A stretch of 64,000 nucleotides of DNA, taken from positions 69,830,300-69,894,299 of the forward strand of contig CM049314.1 in assembly GCA_026874595.1 (NCBI GenBank), given 5' to 3'. The notes under the pieces were generated by a model. The model saw only the letters and a program-made list of their open reading frames with translations. It did not search any database and was not told the origin of the DNA. Position numbers and translations under genes: made by a program. The stretch is from Sipunculus nudus (lineage: Eukaryota > Annelida > Sipuncula > Golfingiida > Sipunculidae). Shown here in pieces: positions 48,590 through 58,629 of the stretch; the stretch's first letter is position 1, and every line of letters starts with the position of its first letter.

Positions 48590-49019
48590 GCTGAAGAAAA
48601 ACAACACTGTAAATTCACAACAGTCTGTTTCACGGGATGCGACCCGATCATCAGGTTAATGTGGTTCAAATAAAGCTAACGGCGTGGTTTGAAAAGCCGC
48701 GACTTTACGAGATTACGAGATTATGTTTTGTGCGTATCGGGGGAACATGTGAAAGACTGACTCTGATCCTATTGTCCTGGGGGGCACAATATGATTGGTC
48801 GGGGTACACGTGCGATACTGGAACATAACAGGGCAAAGAGGTTTGTTGTCGTTAAATGTTTATATTACCTAGATATTTTACCAGGATGCCCAATTAGCAT
48901 AGTAAACTGATTTTCAATAGGGTCCTTGGTAGAGTGAACATTTCAGTAGTATTCATATGATATAAAATACACATAAACTCTGAAAATACACAATATAAAA
49001 GGCAAATATACAATAGAAA

Positions 49020-50308
49020 AGGCAAATATACTATACTCGCGTGGGATCTGTAACGAAAGGATTGTTTGTGGTTATTGTATCTGGCCTTGGAAACCACCTT
49101 CAGTATACCCTATGTAGTGTTTCTCGTCAATGTCTGTTTTAACTGTTGCCTGGTAGACAATGCATCTCAGCTGACACTGGCTATTTATAGAACATTCATC
49201 TTTTTTACGGCAGTAACATTGTTTTTGAGGTACATTCACAGCTTTGTCAGTATTTATAGGACCTTCATATTATGTTTGCTGATCAGGATAGACATGTTGG
49301 GTAAAAAGCTATAGCTAATTTTCAAATTGTTCCTGTTGAATAGCTTGTGGTACCTGTGATGTTTTGGGAAGGGTTTTTCAACTTGCTTCATGAATTGTCT
49401 GCCAATGTTGGTTTTTACTTGACGGCTGCAGGAGAGATTGAACCATATTATTTTCCTTTTCCTGTTTCTTTTGCTTTTCCCTGCGGGTTCAACATATTTT
49501 AGGTTTTCTGAGAACCCGCTTTTCGCTAAAGCTTTGTCATACATGGGTTTGGCTTTCATAAATAGCACTTCATTGCAGGAGTGGTGTCATTTACACGCTT
49601 GCTGATCATCGTAGGTATCTGCTTGATGATTGCTGGAGGGTGATTGAATTGTGCGTGGATATAGGGCGGTTCATTGTTCGGTTTTCTGTATGGGTAGAAA
49701 AAGTCATTTTGGAGGTCAAGTGTCACGTCTAAGAAATCTGTGCAGGTCAGGTTAGTTTCAATGGTTATTTTTAACCCAACATTGGAAAAGAGTTTGATTA
49801 TTTTCTTACGGTTGCTGTTTGCTTTGGGTCCAGGCATTTTAGGGAAACAACCTAAATCGTCATCTCGATACAGGCCTAGAGCATTTTCACCAAAGTCCTT
49901 TTTCAACATATCTAGGATGTATAAACCAACACTTCGCATACTTCAGCGCCATCAAAGTTGCCCATGGTGACGTCAAATTTAGTTTTATTTTTTTTCCCCC
50001 AGATATTATCGTTGCTACATAGTAAGCATTTCCTGGTGTGCAGGATGATTTTGATAACATCACCTGGAATGGAAACCAATATTTTGGCAAATTTGAGGGC
50101 TTACATAAGTAGATCTTCTGTGATCGAGGGGAAAAGATCAACAATATACAACTTTATGAACTTTGATTTTTGTTCCAGCTTCAATTTCTCGAACCCAGAT
50201 ATTACCTGTGCGGTATTTTGCCACTGGTTGAGTTTGGTTTTCAGTCTGAGTTGGATATTAATTTTTTCCAAGTGCATTTTGCTAATGATACCTATTTCAG
50301 ATTTTGCT

Positions 50309-50309
<1 letters not shown>
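49020..50309 (-). pseudogene. Penelope-like retroelement remnant (RT + GIY-YIG)
   Basis: Read on the minus strand from 50309: PAKSEIG...LNQWQNTAQVI, then the motif A region FIKLYIVDLFPSI, HTRKCLLCSND, FDVTMGNFDGAEVCEV, motif C GLYRDDDLG (about 49865), FLDVTLDL, KPYRKPNNEPPYIHAQ, RKIIWFN...VKTNIG. A linker follows with CYCRKKDEC...C, then HYIGYTEG and ARYNNHKQSFRYRSH (49200-49050). This order, reverse transcriptase then a Cys-rich linker and GIY-YIG endonuclease, is that of Penelope-like elements. It is dead: TAA after EDLLM, frame changes near 49940 and 49560, a stop near 49254, and a further stop and frameshift inside the endonuclease. The motif A catalytic Asp appears as Tyr. The 5' part is missing; the copy is cut at the (AT)n tract. 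Confidence 0.85.
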
Positions 50310-50372
<63 letters not shown>

Positions 50373-50412
50373 ATATAAATATATATATATATATCCAGCA
50401 AAATCTGAAATG
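50285..50412. repeat. (AT)n tract flanked by a perfect inverted repeat
   Basis: ATTTCAGATTTTGCTGGATA (about 50294-50313) is mirrored by its exact reverse complement (TATCCAGCAAAATCTGAAAT, about 50391-50411). Between them is about 77 bp of AT repeats, so the whole block is one long palindrome at the truncated 5' end of the Penelope-like element. Confidence 0.93.
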
Positions 50413-52072
50413 GAGGGGGGATTTAATAGCCGCTCACCGTATAAACAACAAAGCAGTCGATGTCCATGTTCTTTCGCGTTGGCTGACGTCACATGACCGT
50501 GGCTCTTTCTTGATTGGTTCTTGTTGTAGTCGTGGCTGGGCAGTGATCATTCGTGAATATTCGTGACACGGTTTCACATCACGAAAGACCATGGGTTACA
50601 AGGATTTTACATGACGTGCTAAGAAACTTTTACGCCGATGAATTATAATGGTGTCAGTTTGGGGTCCTTCTACAGCGGTGGGCTAGCTCACGATTATGAG
50701 CTCCATGCGCCATAGGTTTTTGGAGCGAAAGTGTACAAAGTCAGTTATCGAGGGACACAAGTCGGAAACCCAAACTATTTATGATTTTGAATGATTTATT
50801 TTGTCTAATGCCGTAGTGCTAATGTGGTTTTGTTCATAGCGTACACAATGAAGACCATTCGTGATAATAATTCACGGAAAGCGTTAGACCGCCTTTGAAA
50901 AACAGGACAATTAAGACTGCTGAACGCACCTTTGCTGGAAGCTGCACGGTATACCTGTAGTCTCTTACACAGACACACCTAGTGTATATGTGGAAGAAGC
51001 CAGGAATGCTTGCAGACACATTCACTACACTGTAGGCCTTTGAATTCAGTCCATAACAAAGAGTTTTTTTTTTCGGAATCATCCAGACGTATTAAAAATG
51101 CCGATCGAGTGTAAATGCTGACGATACGTTATTTTCTACGTAGGTGTGGGCGTCAAGGACACGAATCTTAGCGAAATGGCGACTGAAACCATCCGGAGAG
51201 TTGATGGTGTACGTGGATTTGTAATAGCCTGGGCCGTCCAGGAAACGAGCATAAAAGACACACACACATATATATATATAAGTTCCAATACATTGAAGGA
51301 GTTGAGCCAATTCTTACACCTACGCCAGCTTACATCCTTATTGTTGTCACAACATACATAAAATTTAGTCATGCCATACAAAGGTCATTCTTCTTTCGAG
51401 AGGTGACATGCATGAACATTTAGAACAACATTAAGGTTATTCATGTGAATCAGATCCAATTATGCATTCTTGATCTTTAACTTCAAAATATATTCTCACT
51501 TGTATGACAAGATAAAGCTCCTTATGACCAGGCATGTTGTAGCCTGGTTAAAGATGCTGTAATACGCAAACCTCAAATGTCCATTATCGGCTATACGTAC
51601 GACTAAACGCTCTTTTGCGACTTATGAAAAAAGGAATATATGTAACTGTACTTCTTTCTATATAATGTTTTCTGATGAAAGCATGAATCAATTGAGAATT
51701 GTTGCCGATTTTGGCTGAAATCGGTTTTGTTATTCAAAAGAAAAATGAAATATTGAGCTTAAAATGTCAACACATCTGAGTGTACTGCATATCGCTGTCT
51801 CTTGCTCAAAAATGCCATATGTAATACAGATCAGAATACATGAGCTTTTGTCCACTCGAGTAAGTTGCTATGGGAACCTCCGATAGCTCTCCAGAAGATA
51901 CTGTCTTTATAGGCACCAAACATAATTAATGTAATTACTTCTGGTATATTGTACGCAACCTTGTTTCTGGTAAGTTATATATTTCTGAGGGGCATCTTTA
52001 TATCCAATTTCAGTCCAAATTGTCCTTTAAGGATAAATAAAAATAAGATTTAGCAAAAACGAATACGTGGAA

Positions 52073-52080
52073 TATATATA

Positions 52081-52113
<33 letters not shown>
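52073..52113. repeat. (AT)n microsatellite within copy 2
   Basis: At the homologous point of copy 1 (39240-39270) the sequence is GAATACGTGAAAAAAAATG with no AT repeat. Confidence 0.93.
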
Positions 52114-52115
<2 letters not shown>

Positions 52116-52657
52116 TCTGTTTGAGATAGAGCAACTGTTTGAACTTACTTATTATGAGCCACCTGAGGTTTCAACTGGGAACGCAGGGAGGATGAACACA
52201 AAAATATAATGAACTAAACTATCAGTACTGGGCAGCATTAGCGTTGGGATTATCACGGTTTGCCTATACGTGTTGGTTTAGCGAATTCAATTTATGATTT
52301 CTAATTAAATTATCTTACAGACATCTTCAGAAGTCTCTGTCGTGCAGAGGATTAGGAAGAGTGAGCTAGATGACAGGAAGATGTCCCGGTCTGAACTATC
52401 AGTACTTTGAGACAAAACACGCAAGGCACTGAGCATGGACACCGTTACTACCCGGGCTGACTGAAAGTTTTGCCAGCTAAAGCGATTAGTCTTTATCCAT
52501 CCGGTTATAAAACCCAAAGTTATCAACTAAAGCTGGCGGTGGGTACTGTGTCTTAAATATACTTTATTTCTGGTAAGACATTAATTAAAGCTTGTCATTG
52601 TTCTGCTTGTTTTGATGGGTGTATATGTGGTTTGATGCTGTGGGGAATTAGAAACGG

Positions 52658-52860
52658 ATCCGGGGGGGGGGGGGTCCAGGGGGTCCGGACCCCCCTTTTC
52701 CATACGAAGCAACCTTTTTTTTAAGGGTTTCAGACAAAACATTGCGGCCAGGACACCTCCCTCTTTTCCGGACCTATGGACCTTTATATTAGGTTTTTCA
52801 TTAGTTCCTGGGTTTGACCCTCCCTCCCCCTTTTCCTAATCTTGGATCCGCCCCTGGAAT
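52658..52860. mobile_element. MITE-like fragment, homologous to 39795-39950
   Basis: Left CGGATCCGGGGGGG, right CTTGGATCCGCCCCTGG. The inner GGGTCCGGACCCCCC is shared with copy 1. The right end is better preserved here than in copy 1. Confidence 0.45.
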
Positions 52861-53109
52861 GCTCATCTTTCTTTTACAGTTCAACAGTTGTTCAGATTCC
52901 ATGTTTTCTCGAACCCAGTTGTCACCTGTCACAATAGCAATTGTCGGGGGGGGGGGGGGGCAGATACCAGCTTTGGAATGGTCTATGCAACAATATGATA
53001 GCTCTGAAAAGTTATATCATTTTAAAAAATGACACATTTTCATTTTCACATTGTTGATATTTGTAAAATCTCAGTAAACGTAGGGATGGAGGAGTAGCCC
53101 CTTCCACAC

Positions 53110-53400
53110 TGTGGTATTTTGTGAGAAAAGTGAAGAAAACGTCATTTAACCTCCTTTGATCTACAAAGAAATCGTTACATTATATGATGAATTGATTATA
53201 AAAAATGTATGTCCTTTGTCAACCTAGTGTTTACACAACTTACTCGTTTGTTAGAGGTAGTGACTCCCGAACTTAGAAATTCCTATGTCCAATCGAAAGA
53301 TTTGGCCCTAAGAATCGAGGGTGCTAAAGACATTTCAAGCGTCGCAGGCGCTTACCCCGCGTTCCTGAAAATCTTGTTTGGTAATACCTATGATCTCCTG
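53110..53400 (+). other. Copy-2-specific insertion with a 66-codon open frame
   Basis: Copy 1 runs from CTTCCACA straight to CTACATGAACTAAG (40098-40124); copy 2 has about 290 bp between. Inside, ATG at 53209 opens MSFVNLVFTQLTRLLEVV..., 66 residues with helical, amphipathic character and no recognised family. Its stop lies at the return to shared sequence. Confidence 0.4.
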
Positions 53401-55249
53401 CTTACATGAACTAAGAATCTCTTTTAACATTCTAGTATCTTTGTTGATCATGGTTTCTCTGGTGATAATCTTGATGTAGCACAGCTTATTTTGTCTTATC
53501 CTCGCTTCCTGAATATCAACGTAAAATTCGCGAAGGTTCAATCTGTCACAATGTTCATCTTGTAAGATGTATTCATATTATCTTTCCTCTTGTCGCTTGA
53601 CTGATATAACATTAGATTCCTCAGTAAAGTTCTACTAAACTTAATTAAAAGAAATCACTGATCTGGTTGTTGTAAGTAAGATTATGATTATTATCAGATT
53701 AAAAGGATTCCCGTACAAAGCATATATTTAAATCTTAACAAAACCTTGTGAGATGAAGCATGAAGGGATACCTTGGAGAAACATAACTTTTGCTGTTCAG
53801 AAAGAAATATATAATACCAATATTGAGAAAATACCATGGTTAATATTGCAATTCTTATAACATAATCAGTTATAATGGAACTGTCACTTAAAAATGTAAA
53901 ACAACCAGTTTGTTCATAATAGTGTTCACTTTGACTGAAGTGACAAACGTCACCCTTCACGTAATTATAAGTGATATTCCCAAAACATTAATAAATAATT
54001 AAGTGTTACACATAGCACTGTCTTTTAATAAATAAATGTGTCTATTTGAACCTGTTTGTTCCTGTTTTTCCTGATGGATACAGAAAATTGAGCATATGTG
54101 AATAATTAAAGATCATTACATCAATATTTTAGGAAATTCGGGACCGATTTTCTTTTGTTGATGATATCCAGATGGGTTAAGACTATTTTTTTAGCTCTGC
54201 CGGTCATGTAAAACGGCGTTGCTTATTAAACATAATTCTACGTCTCCATCATTAAAATGACCGAATATACAATTAGTTTGAAAAGTGGTTTCGATTTACT
54301 ACCACCATAAAGGAGATTTTTATCCGCACAGTTACAAACCCCCTCTGATCAGACGCAAAACACTGACTTGTATTCCAATAGTCTTTATTGTTTAAAACAC
54401 GGCACGTCTGTCTGTGGTGACGGCCCGATCAGAAGTAAAGTAGACAAGGGCCGTACCTCTATGTATAAAGTATGGTGTGATATATCATATTGTGTCTCTA
54501 GGCTTTATTAAACTCGACATTATCCATACAATGGCGTATAATATTTACATAATAAGGTGTAATAATAAGGATGGGCGCTCATCCGACACGCGCAGAATGG
54601 CATTCGTTAAATAAACTTGAACTTTAACAAGTGAGTGCGCAAAATGTGAATCTGCACTTCCGTTTGCTCCACTAATTCCATAAATCACTCAAATACGTGA
54701 GATCTCCGAACGGCTTATTTCTCAGGGCTGAAGCAAGAACGGAAGGGACAGGTCACCCGGGTGAGTTTAATGAGGTATAAAGGACCGACGGCTAATACTG
54801 ACATCGGTAAAGACAAAGATATATCATACTGTGTCTCTAGGCTATATTTAACTCAACATTATCCATACAATGGCGTATAATATTTACATAATTAGCTGTA
54901 AGTCCTTGCCTTTGATTTCGGGTGCATACCCCCATATTTCCTCAATGTCACTAGATGACAATTTTACAAAACCCATAAAGATGTACCCCGTTGTATGTAA
55001 AGGGTCGAGAGGTCTCAAGTATTATCTGCGTTTGCTTCATGGGTATATTTTGTACTAATTTTCTCTCTCTGAATTATCAGCAAACATGTCTATATTGACA
55101 GTCAGCAACTTTTCTGTTGATGCAACTACCAGACTAATCCTTCTATAATTTGGCTTTTACCTGCAGGGTACTTGTCTATTCGCCACCTAACTCTCTCTGC
55201 AGCTGCAATCATTGTTGTATTGAAAAAGGCAACAAAATGCATTAAAACA

Positions 55250-55268
55250 GACACACACACACACACAC

Positions 55269-55340
<72 letters not shown>
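55250..55340. repeat. (AC)n-(AT)n compound microsatellite
   Basis: About 28 AC units with one CG interruption, then about 17 AT units. Confidence 0.95.
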
Positions 55341-55343
<3 letters not shown>

Positions 55344-55991
55344 ACCGTCTCCCTCTCTTACCGGAGAGCAGCTCAACAATAACGACTCAGTACTGAGAGG
55401 AATAGTCGTTTATTTAGTTAAGGATGGTGGTTCAGGAGGAACAATAGTTTGTTCGTTCGTGGATTCTACAATTATAGTACAAATAATAAATATGCGGTAC
55501 CAACATGTCTATGAGACATATACACATTAAGACGAGATATAGAGAACATACAGTCCTGGTGATAATAATAAGAATAAAGTAATGATTCTCTTTGAAGGTC
55601 GTAAGATATACCTGTAGGAACAATGGAACACTGGAGAGAACGGAATGACTTGTTCATTACTGATATCTGACTGTTAAGTGTGAATACCTATTTACAGTAG
55701 CCATATGATATAATAATAATAAAATAATATGTGCTAAACTTATAACTTACCCTGTGCTAGGAATCCTGTTAACCATAACTGTTCTGTACAAACGTGTGTG
55801 CACAGCTCGAAGTGTTACATGTGCACCAGGCCAAGAGCTAATCAGGAATGACCACTTCCGGGCAGGTAATTAGTGACCTGTTATAGAACGCACGATAGGT
55901 GGCAGCACAGAGTAACTTAGTATAATACAATAAAACAGTTCGAGCTACCTCAAAGTTATATGAATTGTGAAGATCTATGAAATTAAACCGT

Positions 55992-55994
<3 letters not shown>
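55341..55994. other. Gene-free sequence
   Basis: No supported feature. Short frames on both strands have no domain. Confidence 0.5.

Positions 55995-56086
<92 letters not shown>
55995..56086. repeat. (AT)n microsatellite, longest in the window
   Basis: About 45 uninterrupted TA units. Confidence 0.95.
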
Positions 56087-56088
<2 letters not shown>

Positions 56089-57430
56089 TGTTAAAGCAAC
56101 GCCGGTCGCGGGTGTCCGGGATGTGCTTCTGCCGGCCGGCTCAAAGCTAACATTTGCAACCCACAGACCGGCACCATAGACCCTAAAGATCGTCAAATAA
56201 AAAGAGCCACAAGCAATGACACTGCATATTTATTACCCAAACTTGAAAAAAAATAGTCAATCGAGAGCTAAAATAATCATTCAAAAATAGTTATAGAACA
56301 ATGCAAAGATAAAGTTTACATAATCCGAAACTAAGTTTGTTCACCTAGTGTAAATACCTATCATTATCATAATTAATGCGTGATGAAATGGGGAATACCA
56401 GGAATACCTTCTGTCACCTGTAATTGGCTTACTGCGGAATTAAAGACAATGCACGCCAAGAAAGTTCCAGTTAACGTCTGTCCTAGAGTCGGAGAATCCG
56501 CAGAGAACCAGGAATCCACTGGGCACGGAGAATTCTCGAGGACAGTCGGAGAATCAGCAGAGAGCCAGGAATCTACTCGGTTCGGAGATTTTTCGGAGAG
56601 TTTTGAAGGATTGATAGTAAGAATAAACGTTAATATCGCTTGAAAACCTGTACCTTATACCTAAGCATGTTTTGCCACGGTTTACCAATGTAAATAATAA
56701 TTCTAGGGTAATTCAGTATTTTTTTTCTGAGCTAAATTTAAGTCCCAATACCCCTCGCCGTGGGCCACCTCCTCTTGCCTTGCCAATGTCCGTAAATTTA
56801 GCCGGCACTCGGTTCAGCGGGGGGGGGGGGGGGGGGGGGATAGTGAGATTTACAACATATGTATATTCATCATATACATACTGTGCAAATAAAGCCTGAT
56901 CTCCAATTCTGCAATGGCAGCATAATAATCAACAAATGTTTGTATAAAATCCTCATTTTTTAATACATCTTTTCTTTTATATTTTAAGTTTATTTTTCTA
57001 TACATTTCCATTATAATATAAATATATATATACATGTATATATCTTTATAAATGTATAAGTCTGAATCTAAAAATTGATTCATAATTCTAAATTGCATCA
57101 TTATGAATCTCAATCTTGACAGATAACACCACATCATGCAAACAAATGAAATATTTTTCTTAAATATATCCTATACATTTCTAAAAAAACTATACTTGAT
57201 TTAAATTTTATATATTAATCCATAATTTGCTTCATATTTCACAAAATATTATGCATACTGATAGGATTTTCATGTATTCTAATGTGTTGAAATCATTCAA
57301 AAGAAAATGGATTTCTTTACAAATGCTACATTTAAACATGCGTGCATCTTCTGGATAACTCCTAAAATTACTTTATCAATTACCTTTTCCTGAATTTCTG
57401 GAAGGAACGCAACTTCAGTGACCCAGTTTT
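56087..57430. other. Gene-free sequence with a G19 run
   Basis: G19 lies at 56820-56838. About 56490-56590 shows two diverged GTCGGAGAATC(C/A)GCAGAG + CAGGAATC(C/T)AC units. No gene supported. Confidence 0.5.
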
Positions 57431-57610
57431 CGGCTTATCTGGAGATCTTAGAGACATCTAACAGGATGCCGAATTTTGGATTCGTACGTCTAACGGTTTC
57501 AAAACGTGCAAGTCTAACGGAGGGGCGAGCGGACAGACGGACGGACGGACGGACGGACAATGGACCAGGACTAAAGCTCAGATGACTTATAGTCAGCTGA
57601 GCTAATAATA
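57431..57610. repeat. (GACG)n + AGCTCAGATGACTTATAG dispersed repeat
   Basis: (GACG)n at 57533-57558, then AAAGCTCAGATGACTTATAG and TCAGCTGAGCTAAT. Same family as 42396-42480 in opposite orientation. Confidence 0.65.
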
Positions 57611-58629
57611 TGGCATGTATTAATATAAGTTTACTTGAAAAGCGCTATGAGCAAATATGATTGGTATGGCGATATAGAAATGCAGTATATTATTATTTTT
57701 ATTATTATAGTATTTAAACCCCTTTCCATGTAAGACAGTGGTCACTTATTAAGTAATACACATTCAGTTCATCTCTTTCTGGCAATTCATTGTATGATAT
57801 CGCTTGAATATGTTAAAAGTTTTTTATATTCTGAAAAAAAAATCACGTGTTGCTTTATTACAATACATATTATTACTCTCTCTTTCTCTTTCTCCACACA
57901 CACACACCCATATATTAATATTTATATATATATATAAAGAGAGAGTTTTATGCTACCTTACCGTTATCACGTAACTCTACAATTAGAAATGTTGGGAAAG
58001 CGTCGGGTCATAAGAGGGGTATTTTCCATATATTTCCATAAATCATGAGAACTTCAACAATATTTTGCGAAGAGGTTATAAGAAAACACCACAGTGTATA
58101 ACACGGCCGGTAGTGCAGCAGACAGTTGAAACAATCTTTCAAATGGTGATACAAGCACCAAATTTAGCAAAAATACTTCTTAGACATTACTCTTTTGAAA
58201 AAGTACGCGGGCCACTTAAAAATCAAGATGGCTGCCCATTTTTTTCCAAGATGGCCGCCATGCAGACGTATAAATGGGATATTTACCACAGAATCTCACC
58301 ACTTTGATCAATTTGGATGATCGTGGTGTCTAAAAGTAGGTTTTTGACTATGGGAAAGCTAAAATTTCACTTCTCAACCTTCTAAGGAGCTCCTTTTTAT
58401 CATTTTTAGCAAAAATGGTGAAAAAGTATACATAGACTATAACATGTTCTATGAAATATTTGAATCATAAGAATGTAAAACTGGAACTTTAAAAAAATTT
58501 TTTTTTGGTGGAGGTAACCGCCTCCATTTTTTTGCTTGCTTAACTAAGCTATATACATCAACAAAATTCAATTCAATCAGTCCATACGAGGTTGGGCATG
58601 CCTGCCATCCAGATGAATTTAAATTTAGC
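57611..58629. other. 3' flank of the large nuclease-like pseudogene
   Basis: Contains a (CA)n/(TA)n patch at 57894-57938, two AAGATGGCNGCC words at 58227-58261, and a GGAGGTAACCGCCTCC stem at about 58511-58526. An 80-codon plus-strand frame at 58065 has no recognised domain. Confidence 0.45.

Larger units (their letters stand above)
45540..48937. repeat. Recent tandem duplication, two units
   Basis: Unit 1 is 45540-47370 and unit 2 is 47371-48937. They are nearly identical base for base (offset 1831). Unit 2 lacks a 240-bp block present in unit 1 (46797-47036) and has a shorter (AT)n tract. Each unit contains a MITE right end, a LINE reverse-transcriptase fragment, an (AT)n tract and a GGGATGCGACCCGATCATCA segment. 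Confidence 0.95.
50415..54950. repeat. Large diverged duplication, copy 2
   Basis: Collinear with 35594-41310 (anchors given there). Copy 2 lacks the 1.8-kb block of copy 1 and carries its own insertion of about 290 bp at 53110-53400. It also has an (AT)n tract at 52073-52113 where copy 1 has none. No gene found. Confidence 0.9.

Noticed and set aside
50292-50566. Plus-strand 202-codon frame at 49958-50566
   Set aside because: Antisense to the Penelope-like remnant and runs through the AT microsatellite.
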